Below are positions 16,534-25,656 of a stretch of DNA of 64,000 bases, one piece after another; within the stretch, counting starts at the first letter, position 1; the number at the start of each line of letters is the position of its first letter. A program made the position numbers and the translations under genes. Origin of the DNA: JAGWBD01 sp965220615. GTDB lineage: Bacteria; Chloroflexota; Anaerolineae; Aggregatilineales; Phototrophicaceae. The notes beneath the pieces are model-generated. The model worked only from the letters and a program-made list of their open reading frames with translations. It did not search any database and had not been told where the DNA came from. The stretch covers positions 2,170,001 to 2,234,000 of the forward strand of contig CBDCQL010000002.1 of NCBI GenBank assembly GCA_965220615.1. Direction: 5' to 3'.

Positions 16534-19275
16534 ATGCGCCACTCCCCGCAATTGCGCGCCGCGGGCGTCCCGCTGCTGCTGCTGGCGCTGACGCTCCTGC
16601 ATCTGGCGCCACTGGCGTTCAGCGGCCTCATCCTCGGGCGCGGCGACGCCTTCAACTACTTCTACCCCTGGTGGACGGCGCGCAACGCGGCATTCATGGC
16701 CGGCGAGCTTCCCCTGTGGTCACCCGATATCTTCATGGGCGTGCCCCTGCTGGCCAACCCTCAGGCGGGTACCTTTTACCCGCTCAACTGGCCGCTGCTG
16801 CCGCTGCCGGCGCCCGACGGCATCCGCCTCAGCGCCCTGCTGCACGTCTTCCTCGCCCTGTGGGGCGCGTACCGCCTGGCGCGGCGCCGACTCGACACCG
16901 TACCGGCGCTGGCCGCGGCGCTGCTCTTCGGCCTCGGCGGCTTCGTCGGCGCGCACGTCGAGCAGATTAACCAGTTGCAGGGCATGGCCTGGCTGCCCTG
17001 GCTGCTGCTGTGGTTGCTGCGCGCGCTGCAGGGCAGCCGCTCCTGCCTGCTGCTGTTGGCGGCCGGTCTGGCGCTGCAGTTCCTCAGCGGGCATACGCAG
17101 ACGACCTTCATCAGCGGGGTCGGCCTGGCGCTGACGGCCGCCCTGCAGGCCGGTATGCCGGCGGCCTCCGACAGACTGCGACGAATGGCGCGTGCCCTGC
17201 TGCAACTGCTCACCGTGCTGGCCATCGCCCTGCTGCTGACCGCGCCTCAGTTGCTGCCGACGCTTGAGCTCAGCGGGCAGTCGCTGCGCAGCGGCGGCCT
17301 CTCGCCCCACGAGGTGCTGGCCTTTTCCCTCAATCCACTGGTGGCCGCGCGCGCGCTGCTGCCCAATTATGACGGCCTGCTCTTCGGCGAGTTCGTGGCT
17401 TACGGCGGCGTCCTCGGTCTGGGCCTGGCCCTGCTGTCACTGTTGCTGCCGACTTGCACGGAACTGCGCCGCGAGCGAGCGCTATGGGTCGTGCTGGCGC
17501 TGGCCGGTCTGCTGCTGGCTCTCGGCGAGTTCAACCCGCTGTGGGTTTTCCTGTCCCGTCTACCCGGCTTCAACCTCTTTCGCGTGCCGGCGCGCTGGTT
17601 GCTGCTCTTCTCCATGGGCAGCGCCATGCTGGGCGGCATCGCCCTGCAGGCCCTGCTTCACAGCGCATGGCGACCGCGCGCCCGACAGCTCGCCGCCGTC
17701 GGGCTCATCCTGCTGGCCATGATGCTCGCCAGCCCCCTCATCGTCCACGAACCTGCAGCGGTGATCGGCCCGGACGCGCCTGCGCCCCGCACCTGGCTGG
17801 CCTGGGCTCTGGCCCTGTTTGCCCTGCTGTTTCTGCTGCGCGCCCCGTCCCGCCTGGGTCCCGCGCGCGGCGGCATACTACTTCTGATCGCGCTGGGCGC
17901 CGAGCTCTACCTGGCGGGACGTGCCCTGCCCTTCAACCACCTGGTGCCGCCCGACACCTGGAGCGAAGAGCGCCCCACCGTCCGCCAGTTGCGCGCCTGG
18001 AACGAGGGCCTGTCGCCGCCGGAGCGCTTTCTGACGATCAGCGAGTTGCTGTTTGAGACGGGGGACCAGGGGGCGCAGCAGGCCCGCCACACGGACCTGG
18101 GGCTGTCGCCACCGGCCGCCCGTTGGGACCTGGTGGCGCTCAAGAGTCAGGAGATTCTGACGCCGAACCTGGCGCTGGGGCGCGGCCTGCCGGGCGTGGA
18201 TGGCTTCGGCGGCGGCCTGTTGCCCACGCGCTGGTACAACGCCTTCAGCCAGTTGCTGGCCGATGAGCCGCACCCCGACGGGCGCCTGCACCTTTCGCTG
18301 GGCAAGATTCAGCAGGTCTGCCGCCGCGTTTGCGTGCCAGACAGGCGTTGGCTGCAATTGGGCAATGTGCGCCATCTCATCAGCGACCGCACCCAGGAGC
18401 TTTGGCATGAGGGCGTCGGCTTCGACACCCAGTTGGCGCAACTGGGCGGGCTGGCGGCCACCGTCCGCGCCGCCAACCCCGACGACTTCAGCGCCGACGC
18501 CCTTGATCTGCTGGCGGAACCGGGCAGCACGCCCGCCGCGTTTTTCATCGACGCGGAGGGCCAGCGTCGCCCGCTTGCCATCGTCAGCGGTCCCGTCCCG
18601 GTTTACGACCTGCAGCACTGGCGTCTGCAGGCCGATGAAAGCATGGCACCCCGGGAAATTGAACTGCGCAGCGACGTCGCCGGCGGCATCGTCGCAGCCA
18701 GCCTGATCGACACAGTCAGCGGCGACTTTCGCCAGCTCACCCCGGACCCCTGGCGTCGGCTGTACGCGCAAGACGTCAAGGTCTACGCCAACGATGCCAT
18801 CCTGCCGCGCGCTTTCCTCGTGCCCGCGGCCTTCTACGAGCCGGACCAGGACGCGGCGCAGCTGCGCATGCGGGCGGCGGACTTCGACCCGGCGCGCAGC
18901 GTGTTGCTCCACGCCCGGCCGCCACAATCGTCCGTCGTCGCCGCCTCCACAGCGGAGGCCCCGCCCGGCGCAGTGCGCATCACGCGTTACACGGCGACGG
19001 AAATCGACCTGGTCATGGAGAGCGACGCGCCGGCCTGGCTGCTGCTCACTGACGCCTGGTACCCCGGCTGGGAAGCCTGGGTCGACGGCGCGCCGGTCGC
19101 CGTCCAGCGCGCCAACCTCATGTTCCGCGCCCTGGCCCTGCCGGCCGGTGCGCAGGATCTGCATCTCCGTTATCGACCGGCCTGGCTGCCGGGCGCGTTA
19201 CTGGTCGGCGCGGGCGCCTGGCTGCTGTGGCTGCCGGCCTTCCTCTTCAGTCTGCGTCGCAAGGAGATCGAATGA
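16534..19275 (+). CDS. YfhO-family membrane protein (large integral membrane, GT-C-like)
   Basis: About 913 residues from an ATG at 16534 with GGAG upstream; an earlier ATG at 16441 would add a non-hydrophobic segment and is less likely. The first 430 residues hold about a dozen membrane helices, starting LLLLALTLLHLAPLAF. The extracytoplasmic loop LGRGDAFNYFYPWWTARNAAFMAGELPLWSPDIFMGVPLLANPQAGTFYP is the signature of YfhO and related GT-C type proteins. A long soluble domain follows, ending DAWYPGWEAWVDGAPV and a final helix. Family members are thought to modify lipoteichoic acids or other envelope glycans with lipid-linked sugars; the exact reaction here is unknown. It overlaps the next gene by ATGA. 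Confidence 0.85.
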   Translation: MRHSPQLRAAGVPLLLLALTLLHLAPLAFSGLILGRGDAFNYFYPWWTARNAAFMAGELPLWSPDIFMGVPLLANPQAGTFYPLNWPLLPLPAPDGIRLSALLHVFLALWGAYRLARRRLDTVPALAAALLFGLGGFVGAHVEQINQLQGMAWLPWLLLWLLRALQGSRSCLLLLAAGLALQFLSGHTQTTFISGVGLALTAALQAGMPAASDRLRRMARALLQLLTVLAIALLLTAPQLLPTLELSGQSLRSGGLSPHEVLAFSLNPLVAARALLPNYDGLLFGEFVAYGGVLGLGLALLSLLLPTCTELRRERALWVVLALAGLLLALGEFNPLWVFLSRLPGFNLFRVPARWLLLFSMGSAMLGGIALQALLHSAWRPRARQLAAVGLILLAMMLASPLIVHEPAAVIGPDAPAPRTWLAWALALFALLFLLRAPSRLGPARGGILLLIALGAELYLAGRALPFNHLVPPDTWSEERPTVRQLRAWNEGLSPPERFLTISELLFETGDQGAQQARHTDLGLSPPAARWDLVALKSQEILTPNLALGRGLPGVDGFGGGLLPTRWYNAFSQLLADEPHPDGRLHLSLGKIQQVCRRVCVPDRRWLQLGNVRHLISDRTQELWHEGVGFDTQLAQLGGLAATVRAANPDDFSADALDLLAEPGSTPAAFFIDAEGQRRPLAIVSGPVPVYDLQHWRLQADESMAPREIELRSDVAGGIVAASLIDTVSGDFRQLTPDPWRRLYAQDVKVYANDAILPRAFLVPAAFYEPDQDAAQLRMRAADFDPARSVLLHARPPQSSVVAASTAEAPPGAVRITRYTATEIDLVMESDAPAWLLLTDAWYPGWEAWVDGAPVAVQRANLMFRALALPAGAQDLHLRYRPAWLPGALLVGAGAWLLWLPAFLFSLRRKEIE

Positions 19276-20456
19276 AGATCACAAGAGTACAGACCTTCAT
19301 CGTAGACGGCGGCTTCCGCCCCTGGACCTTCGTCAAAATCGAGACCAGCGAGCCCGGCCTGATCGGCTGGGGCGATTGCACAGACTGGGGCGCGCCCGGC
19401 CCGGTGACCGCCACCGTCGCCCGCCTGGCTGACTTCATCGTCGGCCGCGACCCGATGCAGGTAGAGGCCATCTGGTGGGACCTGGCGGCGGCCTGCACCA
19501 GGCACAGCGGCGGCATCGCCTGGAAGGCCATGGCGGGCATCGACTCCGCCCTGTGGGATATTCGCGGGAAGACCCTGAACGCGCCCGTCTGGCAACTGCT
19601 GGGCGGCAAGATGCGCGACGAGCTGCGTCTTTACTGGTCGCATTGCGGCTCCACGCGTCACAGCCACGCCGACCTGCTGGGTCTGCCGCCCTGCCAGAGC
19701 CGCGACGACCTGCGCCGCCTGGCCGAGGAGGTGCTGGAGCGCGGCTACACGGCCATCAAGACCAACCTGATGTCCCTGCGCGACCTGCCGGACGCCGGTG
19801 CCGGGCTGGCGCATTTTCGCAACACTACCGGCGACGCCTCCGCGCCGGTGCTGCGCAGCGCCGACGCCATCGTGGGGACCTTTCGCGAGGCGCTGGGGCC
19901 GGACGTCGACATCGCGCTGGACGTGGCCTTCTGGTTTCGCCTCGGCGGCGCCCTCAAACTGGCGCGGGTGCTGGAGCCACACGCGCTGATGTGGCTGGAA
20001 GTCGAGACCTTCGACGCCGACGCGCTGCAGGTCATCCGCAACGCAACGCGTACGCCGATCTGCACCGGCGAAAGCCTGTATGGCCAGCAGGGCTTCCTGC
20101 CCTTCCTGCAGCGCCGCGCCCAGGACATCATCATGCCCGACCTCAGCTGGAACGGCATCACCATGGGCAAGAAACTCGCCGACCTCGCCCACGCCCACGA
20201 CACGCTCTTCGCGCCGCACAACTGCCACAGTCCCCTGGCCACCCTGATCGCTGCCAACGTCTGCGCCACCCTGCCCAACTTCTTCATCCTGGAGTTCGAC
20301 GTCGACGACGCGCCCTGGCGCGACGACCTGCTCAGCCATCCGCTGGAGATTCGCGACGGCCACCTGCAACTGCCGCAGCGGCCCGGCCTCGGCGCGGAAC
20401 TGATTGAGGAGGAACTGCTCAAACACCCGCCCGGCGACTACCCCTGGGCGCGCTGA
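19272..20456 (+). CDS. Enolase-superfamily (mandelate racemase/galactonate dehydratase-like) enzyme
   Basis: 394 residues starting at the ATG that overlaps the YfhO stop. The N-terminal capping domain begins MKITRVQTFIVDGGF. The barrel shows YTAIKTNLM (the base on strand two), DVDIALDVAFWFRLG and WLEVETFDADALQVI (metal ligands), CTGESLYG (third acidic ligand) and FAPHNCHSPLATL, where the histidine is the second base, as in galactonate and rhamnonate dehydratases. It probably dehydrates a sugar acid, abstracting the proton alpha to the carboxylate with magnesium. The substrate cannot be set from sequence. Overlap with the YfhO gene looks like compact packing rather than shared function. Confidence 0.87.
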   Translation: MKITRVQTFIVDGGFRPWTFVKIETSEPGLIGWGDCTDWGAPGPVTATVARLADFIVGRDPMQVEAIWWDLAAACTRHSGGIAWKAMAGIDSALWDIRGKTLNAPVWQLLGGKMRDELRLYWSHCGSTRHSHADLLGLPPCQSRDDLRRLAEEVLERGYTAIKTNLMSLRDLPDAGAGLAHFRNTTGDASAPVLRSADAIVGTFREALGPDVDIALDVAFWFRLGGALKLARVLEPHALMWLEVETFDADALQVIRNATRTPICTGESLYGQQGFLPFLQRRAQDIIMPDLSWNGITMGKKLADLAHAHDTLFAPHNCHSPLATLIAANVCATLPNFFILEFDVDDAPWRDDLLSHPLEIRDGHLQLPQRPGLGAELIEEELLKHPPGDYPWAR

Positions 20457-20498
20457 AGCCGACTTGCGGTATGGAAACGCCTTGCGGCGGGCCGTCGT

Positions 20499-21650
20499 TC
20501 AGCCGGTGCGCGCCATGGGCATGATGACGTGGATGAAGTCCTCGCGGTCCTTGGGCTTCAGCACGCCCGGCCCTGGTGGACCGCTGCTCTGCAGCAGGAC
20601 GCGTTCATCGCTGATGACGTTGAGCACGTCGATCAGATAGTCGACGTTGAGCGAGATGTCCAGTTCGCCGCCCTCGACGTGAGCGTCGACCATGTCGGTG
20701 TTGTCGCCGCGTTCATTGCTCTTGCCTGCAATAACGACCTCGCCCGGATCGCTGGGGTTGTCGGCCGGGCGCACCAGCACGCGCGCGCTACCACTGGCGT
20801 CGCGCGCGAAGATGGCGGCGCGCTTGCAGGCGCGCAGCAATTCGCCGGTGTAGACCTCGGTGGAGGTGCTGAAGTCACTGGGGATGACGGCGCTGAAATC
20901 CGGATAACGGTCCTCCAGCAGTTGCGAGGAGACCAGTACGTTGTTCAGATGGAAGAGGACGATGTCGCGCTCGCCGGGGAAGGTAATGCGCACCTCGTCG
21001 TCGCCGTCGCTGATGATGCGCGCCACCTCGTCCAGCGCGCGGCCAGGGATTACCATGCTGCGCGGCTCTTCAAAGTTTTGCTCCAGTTCACCGGTGCGCA
21101 CGGCCAGACGATAGCCGTCGGCGGCGGCCATGGTCAGAACGTTTTCCTTGAACTCGGTGAAGACGCCGGTCAGCACGGGCCGGTTGTCCTCGCGCGCGGT
21201 GGCGAAGACCGTCTGGCGGATCATGTTGCGCAGCAGCTCCGCGGGCACGGTGACCTCTTCGCTGCCGTTGCTCTCCGGCAGCAGCGGAAACTCGCCGGCG
21301 TCGATGCCGCGCAGGGTCGAGACGTTGGCACCGCAGCGCACGGTCACGCTGCGCGTGGAGTCTTCCAGGCTCAAATCGACGCGCTCGGGCGAGAGGTTGT
21401 TGACGAGGTCGGTCAGGGTATTGCGCGGCAGGGTGATGGCGCCGGTCTCGCCCACCTGGGCGCCGATCCAGCAGGAGATGCTGAGCCCGCTGCTCATGTT
21501 CATGGCCGAGAGCCGCAGGCGGGCGTCGCCCTCGTCGCCGGTGCGCAACAAAATGTTGGCCAGCACCGGCAGGGTCGGACGGCTCTCCACCGCGCGCCCG
21601 ACGATGCCCAGTCCCTTCGCCAGATTTTCCTGTCTCACGCTTACGCGCAT
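20499..21650 (-). CDS. dnaN: DNA polymerase III beta subunit (sliding clamp)
   Basis: 383 residues, the usual clamp length, with three successive clamp domains. Typical blocks are MRVSVRQENLAKGLGIVGRAVESRPTLPVLANILL at the start, LSAMNMSSGLSI, the domain 2 start EVTVPAELLRNMIRQTVFA, NRPVLTGV and DGYRLAVRTGEL, then VLVSSQLLEDRYPDFSAVIP, and the conserved ending HVIMPMARTG. The ring tethers the polymerase to DNA and recruits repair enzymes. It is a single gene here, not beside dnaA, and has its own strong promoter at 21685-21713 in the divergent gap with metG. Confidence 0.95.
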   Translation of the reverse strand: MRVSVRQENLAKGLGIVGRAVESRPTLPVLANILLRTGDEGDARLRLSAMNMSSGLSISCWIGAQVGETGAITLPRNTLTDLVNNLSPERVDLSLEDSTRSVTVRCGANVSTLRGIDAGEFPLLPESNGSEEVTVPAELLRNMIRQTVFATAREDNRPVLTGVFTEFKENVLTMAAADGYRLAVRTGELEQNFEEPRSMVIPGRALDEVARIISDGDDEVRITFPGERDIVLFHLNNVLVSSQLLEDRYPDFSAVIPSDFSTSTEVYTGELLRACKRAAIFARDASGSARVLVRPADNPSDPGEVVIAGKSNERGDNTDMVDAHVEGGELDISLNVDYLIDVLNVISDERVLLQSSGPPGPGVLKPKDREDFIHVIMPMARTG

Positions 21651-21684
21651 CTCAGGCCCCGTTCCCTTGCTCCGTTTGCGTCGC

Positions 21685-21713
21685 AGTATAGCGACGGCTC
21701 AGCGCCGTTTCAA
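21685..21713 (-). promoter_or_regulatory. dnaN promoter
   Basis: On the minus strand TTGAAA, a 17-base spacer and TATACT form a near-consensus housekeeping promoter with the same GC-TATACT-GCG flanks seen at other genes. It is followed 35 bases later by the dnaN ATG. Confidence 0.65.
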
Positions 21714-21757
21714 CCTGGGTTGGCGGAAAACAGGCATGAATGCAGGCCATCACCCTG

Positions 21758-21766
21758 TGCTATGAT
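21758..21766 (+). promoter_or_regulatory. Extended -10 promoter of metG
   Basis: TGC followed by TATGAT reads as an extended -10 element 25 bases before the metG start codon; AAAGGAG precedes that start. No clear -35 is needed or seen. Confidence 0.45.
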
Positions 21767-21790
21767 GGCGCCGGTCTGAAAGGAGCGTCC

Positions 21791-23605
21791 ATGAGCCACC
21801 AACCGGAGTACATCCACGTGTCCGTCGCCTGGCCCTATTCCAACGGCGACCTGCACGTGGGCCACGCCGCCGGCAACTTCCTGCCCGCCGACATCTTCGC
21901 CCGCTATCATCGCCTGCGCGGCAACCACGTGCTCATGGTCTCCGGCTCCGACACCCACGGCACGCCCATCACCCTCGAAGCCGACGCGCGCGGCATATCG
22001 CCCGTCGAGGTCTTCGAGCACTACCATCGTCGCTTCCTGCTCACCCAGCAGAAGATGGGCATCAGCTACGACCTCTTCACCCACACCGACACCGAAAGCC
22101 ACCACCGCATCGCCCAGGACATCTTCCTGCTGCTGCGGGAGAACGAGTGCCTCTACAGCGAGACCCAGCGCCTGCTCTACAGCGAGCGCGAAGGGCGCTT
22201 CCTGCCGGACCGCTACGTGGAGGGCAAATGCTACTTCTGCGGCTACGAACACGCCCGCGGCGACCAGTGCGACGAGTGCGGCAACCTCATCGACGCCACC
22301 CGCCTGATCAATCCGCGCAGCAAGAACGCGCCGGACGACCGCCTCGTCATCCGCGAATCGGAGCACTATTTCATCGACCTCAGCCGCTTTGCCGAGCCCT
22401 TGCTGGCCTACCTCGAGGGGCACGAAAGCCACTGGCGCGCCAACGTCATGCAGTTCACGCGCAACATGATCCGCCGCGGCGTGGAGGAGGGCCTGCGCGG
22501 CCGCCCCATCACGCGCGACCTGGACTGGGGCGTCCCCGTCCCGCTCGACGGCTGGGACGGCAAGCGTTTCTACGTCTGGTTCGAGAACATCATCGGCTAT
22601 TTCAGCGCCAGCGTTGAATGGGCGAACAACATCGGCCGGCCCGAGGCCTGGAAGAACTGGTGGTACAACCCGGACGCCAAAATCTACAACTTCCTCGGCA
22701 AGGACAACATCCCCTTCCACACCATCATCTGGCCGGCGGAACTGATGGGCATCAGCGGCCTCTATCACGACGGGGTATCGCCGCTCAACCTGCCCCATGA
22801 CGTGCCCGCCAACGAATTCATGAACATTGAGGGACGGCAGTTTTCCACCAGCCGCAACTGGGCTATCTGGCTGCCCGACATCCTCGAACGCTACCAGGCC
22901 GATGCCATCCGTTACTACGTCGCCATGACCTTCCCGGAAACGCATGACTCGGATTTCGCCTGGGAAGGCTTTCTGGCCCGCGTCAACAACGAACTGGTGG
23001 CCGCCTGGGGCAACCTCGTCAACCGCGCGCTCAACTTCGCCTGGCGCAACTTCGACGCCCAGGTGCCGCAGCCGGGCGAACTCGGGGAAAGCGACCGCGC
23101 CATCATCGCCCGCTCGGAGGCCGGCTTCGAGGAAGTCGGCGCGCTGCTGGAGCAGGTGCGCCTGCGCGACGCGCTGCAGGCCGCGATGGAGATCGTGCGC
23201 GCCGCCAACGCCCATCTAAGCGAGCGGGAGCCCTGGATTCGCATCCGCGAGGACCCTGAGGACGCCGCCGGCAGCGTCTACGCCACGCTGCGGGTCATCG
23301 ACAACCTGAAGATCATGCTGGCGCCCTACCTGCCCTTCAGCGCCCAGCAATTGCATGACATGCTGGGTTACGAAGGTCGGCTCTTCGGCACGCTGGAAAT
23401 TCGCGACTATCAGGAAGCGACGCATTCGCACGAGGCGCTGTGCTACGAGCCGGAGGGCGCGACCGGTCGCTGGTGCGCCAGTGAATTGCCGCCCGGCCAG
23501 AAGCTGAGCGAACCCCAGGCCCTCTTCACGCGCCTGGAGCCCGAGATCGTCGAAAACGAGCGGGCATTCCTCGGCGCGGAGCGCGAGGAACGCGAGATCA
23601 GCTGA
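21791..23605 (+). CDS. metG: Methionyl-tRNA synthetase
   Basis: 604 residues from the ATG at 21791, which has AAAGGAG eight bases upstream. The class I HIGH motif reads HVGHAAG (22-28). The zinc knuckle insertion is present with CYFCGY and CDECGN. The KMSKS-equivalent is FSTSRN, a variant also found in the archaeal/eukaryotic-type MetG branch. The anticodon-binding helical domain follows (LVAAWGNLVNRALNF) and the protein ends soon after it, so the dimerisation OB-fold domain found at the C-terminus of E. coli MetG is absent. It charges tRNA-Met in the cytosol. Convergent with the nucleotidyltransferase gene, overlapping it by eight bases. Confidence 0.95.
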   Translation: MSHQPEYIHVSVAWPYSNGDLHVGHAAGNFLPADIFARYHRLRGNHVLMVSGSDTHGTPITLEADARGISPVEVFEHYHRRFLLTQQKMGISYDLFTHTDTESHHRIAQDIFLLLRENECLYSETQRLLYSEREGRFLPDRYVEGKCYFCGYEHARGDQCDECGNLIDATRLINPRSKNAPDDRLVIRESEHYFIDLSRFAEPLLAYLEGHESHWRANVMQFTRNMIRRGVEEGLRGRPITRDLDWGVPVPLDGWDGKRFYVWFENIIGYFSASVEWANNIGRPEAWKNWWYNPDAKIYNFLGKDNIPFHTIIWPAELMGISGLYHDGVSPLNLPHDVPANEFMNIEGRQFSTSRNWAIWLPDILERYQADAIRYYVAMTFPETHDSDFAWEGFLARVNNELVAAWGNLVNRALNFAWRNFDAQVPQPGELGESDRAIIARSEAGFEEVGALLEQVRLRDALQAAMEIVRAANAHLSEREPWIRIREDPEDAAGSVYATLRVIDNLKIMLAPYLPFSAQQLHDMLGYEGRLFGTLEIRDYQEATHSHEALCYEPEGATGRWCASELPPGQKLSEPQALFTRLEPEIVENERAFLGAEREEREIS

Positions 23606-24371
23606 GCGCCGCCTCGATGCGTTGCAGGGTGGCGTCCACAACCGCCTGATCATCCGGGCGAATCTGCCCTTCCAGCAGCGCCGCCGTCTCCTGGTACAGT
23701 CGTAGACCCGATCGAACGCGCGGCGCGGCAGGCGCCGGCGGAATCCCCAACGCCTCGCGCAGCGCCCGGCTCCACGCGCTGTCCATTCCGACGGTCTGCT
23801 GCAATTGTTGCACCTGCGTGTTTTCCGTCTCCACCTGCAGCCCCAGCCCCAGGCTCGTGGCCTTCAACAGGCCAAAAATCATGGCATGCAGCCAGAACAG
23901 CCCCATCGCCTCGTCACCCTGTTCCAGGGCACTGAGCAGCTTGCCAACTTCCTCGGCGTTGCCGCAGAGCTCGTAGCTGGCCCGGTCGGCGGCGGCGGCG
24001 CGCAGCGAGTCCCAGGGGAAGTTGCGGGCCTCCTCAATCACCTGCACCAGTTCGCCCTGCGGGTCGTGGAGCGAACGCATCTGGCGAAAACCGGGCACGA
24101 CCGCGATGGCCGTCGACGGCGCGCGCATCAGGGCCGCCTCCTCAGCCAGTACACGCAGCGAAACGCTGACCAGCCAGCCCTCCTCCATACGCAGCGTGTA
24201 GACAGCGCGAGGGTCGTCCGGCATTTCGTTCACAAAGTGCCAGAGGTCGATATCGCTGTGGGCATTGGCGTCGCCGCGAGCGTGGCTGCCGGTCAGACCG
24301 ATGGCCAGGGTGTTGTCGTCGACCAGTTCATGGATGAGCTGCAGCAGCAGGCTTTCGATGGAAATGAACAT
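23598..24371 (-). CDS. Nucleotidyltransferase-fold protein (aminoglycoside-type adenylyltransferase relative)
   Basis: 257 residues from an ATG at 24371 (a GTG ten codons upstream is possible). The signature LTGSHARGDANAHSDIDLW at about 27-45 is the GSxxxG...DxD motif of polymerase-beta-type nucleotidyltransferases. The remaining, mostly helical, C-terminal part (SYELCGNAEEVGKLLSALE, FWLHAMIFGLLKATSLGLG) resembles the kantase/lincosamide-transferase helper domain. It could adenylylate a small molecule or antibiotic, or be a house-cleaning enzyme; no substrate can be named. It lies at the boundary of the first methyltransferase islet but has host-like base composition. Confidence 0.75.
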   Translation of the reverse strand: MFISIESLLLQLIHELVDDNTLAIGLTGSHARGDANAHSDIDLWHFVNEMPDDPRAVYTLRMEEGWLVSVSLRVLAEEAALMRAPSTAIAVVPGFRQMRSLHDPQGELVQVIEEARNFPWDSLRAAAADRASYELCGNAEEVGKLLSALEQGDEAMGLFWLHAMIFGLLKATSLGLGLQVETENTQVQQLQQTVGMDSAWSRALREALGIPPAPAAPRVRSGLRLYQETAALLEGQIRPDDQAVVDATLQRIEAALS

Positions 24372-24648
24372 GAGTTCACCTAGCCTCCTCGCGTCCGACA
24401 CAGAGTTTCAAACATTTTAGGGAAAAAGATTAATGGTTCCTGTTAGTGGCATCATGCCGCCCATACCGCCCGACTGCATTGCAAGAATCTGCAAGGATGT
24501 ACTCAGGAAAACGGGAACATCTAGGCACCGGTAGCAAATGTGTTGCAAGTGAGATACCATTGTGGAAAAGAGATCTATCGGCCTGATGGCGGTCAGGTGA
24601 CTCTTGCGTGACGTCTCTTTTTCATCGTGACATCATGGGAAACACTTA
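24372..24648. other. Low-GC leader region of the first restriction-modification islet
   Basis: No gene found. Base composition drops sharply compared with the host sequence to the left. The region contains a 15-base copy of the groEL 3' end at 24450-24464 and three GTGAC words (24597, 24608, 24627) just ahead of the methyltransferase ATG, which could be a regulator or methylation site but are not identified. Confidence 0.5.
24450..24464. repeat. Left copy of a 15-base direct repeat shared with the groEL 3' end
   Basis: CATCATGCCGCCCAT is identical to 26342-26356, the last five sense codons of groEL. On the minus strand the left copy reads MQSGGMGGMMPLTG, a typical GroEL Gly-Met tail, and stays open to a TAA at 24417. 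Confidence 0.7.
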
Positions 24649-25656
24649 ATGATGTCCGCGAGTATCACAAGGGGCGATCCTTACATGCAAGCCCACGTGA
24701 TTGAGAGCGGATTATCGGTTCCGAAACCGTCCCTTGACGACATTTTGCCAGATGCCTTGAGAGAATTCTCTGACATAAATAAAGCACTTCCAAAGCTCGC
24801 CAAAGACCGCGACGCAATTTCAGAGATTGAATCTCTACTTCACGAGATTCCGACCCACCATAACCTCGTGCTCGGCGATGCCCGTTCTCTAGAAATCGAA
24901 TCTGGTTCAGTTCATCTGGTCGTCACTTCACCGCCATATTGGACACTAAAGGAATACCCAGAGGCAGATGGTCAGCTCGGGCGAATGAAGGATTACAATG
25001 CTTTCCTGAATGGCCTAAAGCCAGTTTGGCACAACTGTTTTCAAGCCCTCGTGCCAGGTGGTCGTCTTGTTTGCGTAGTAGGCGATGTCTGTCTTTCCCG
25101 TCGCCAGAATGGTGGTCGTCATACGGTGGTTCCCTTACATGCGGCGATCCAGGAACAGTGCAGAGGCATCGGTTTTGACAACCTTTCGCCCATCATTTGG
25201 CACAAAATCTCAAATGTGCAAACTGAAGCGAACAAACGAGGCGCCTACCTTGGCAAACCCTTCGAGCCAAACGGCATCATCAAAAACGATATCGAATACA
25301 TTCTTATGCTTCGGCGTCCCGGTGGATATCGCAGCCCCACGACCAGTGCTCGCGTACTAAGTGTGATTCCTGCAGAAAGGCATGACGCGTGGTTCCGTCA
25401 AATTTGGATCGGGCCGGGCGGAGCCTCAACGAGGAACCACCCGGCACCATTTCCAGTTGAACTCGCGGAGCGGCTTATCCGTATGTTCAGTTTCGCAGGA
25501 GATACGGTTCTTGATCCATTCACGGGTACTGCGACGACTCAAGTTGCAGCCAGCAGATGGGGACGCAACAGCGTTGGCATCGACATTGAACCATCATATC
25601 TGGACATAGCTGAAGAGCGGTTGAGTGATCAACCAAACACCGCGGTCAGTCGCTGA
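24649..25656 (+). CDS. Beta-class DNA methyltransferase (likely N4-cytosine), islet 1
   Basis: 335 residues. The catalytic motif IV, TSPPYW (93-98), precedes the SAM-binding motif I, DPFTGTATT (289-297), an order that defines the beta class. SPPYW is the form most often seen in N4-cytosine enzymes, although some adenine enzymes share it. The intervening part shows GRLVCVVGD and the target-recognition region. Two ATGs lie in tandem at the start; a later ATG at codon 13 is also possible. Codon use is much less GC-rich than neighbouring genes. The stop overlaps the following nuclease ATG by one base (TGATG), the arrangement of a type II restriction-modification pair. Confidence 0.88.
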   Translation: MMSASITRGDPYMQAHVIESGLSVPKPSLDDILPDALREFSDINKALPKLAKDRDAISEIESLLHEIPTHHNLVLGDARSLEIESGSVHLVVTSPPYWTLKEYPEADGQLGRMKDYNAFLNGLKPVWHNCFQALVPGGRLVCVVGDVCLSRRQNGGRHTVVPLHAAIQEQCRGIGFDNLSPIIWHKISNVQTEANKRGAYLGKPFEPNGIIKNDIEYILMLRRPGGYRSPTTSARVLSVIPAERHDAWFRQIWIGPGGASTRNHPAPFPVELAERLIRMFSFAGDTVLDPFTGTATTQVAASRWGRNSVGIDIEPSYLDIAEERLSDQPNTAVSR

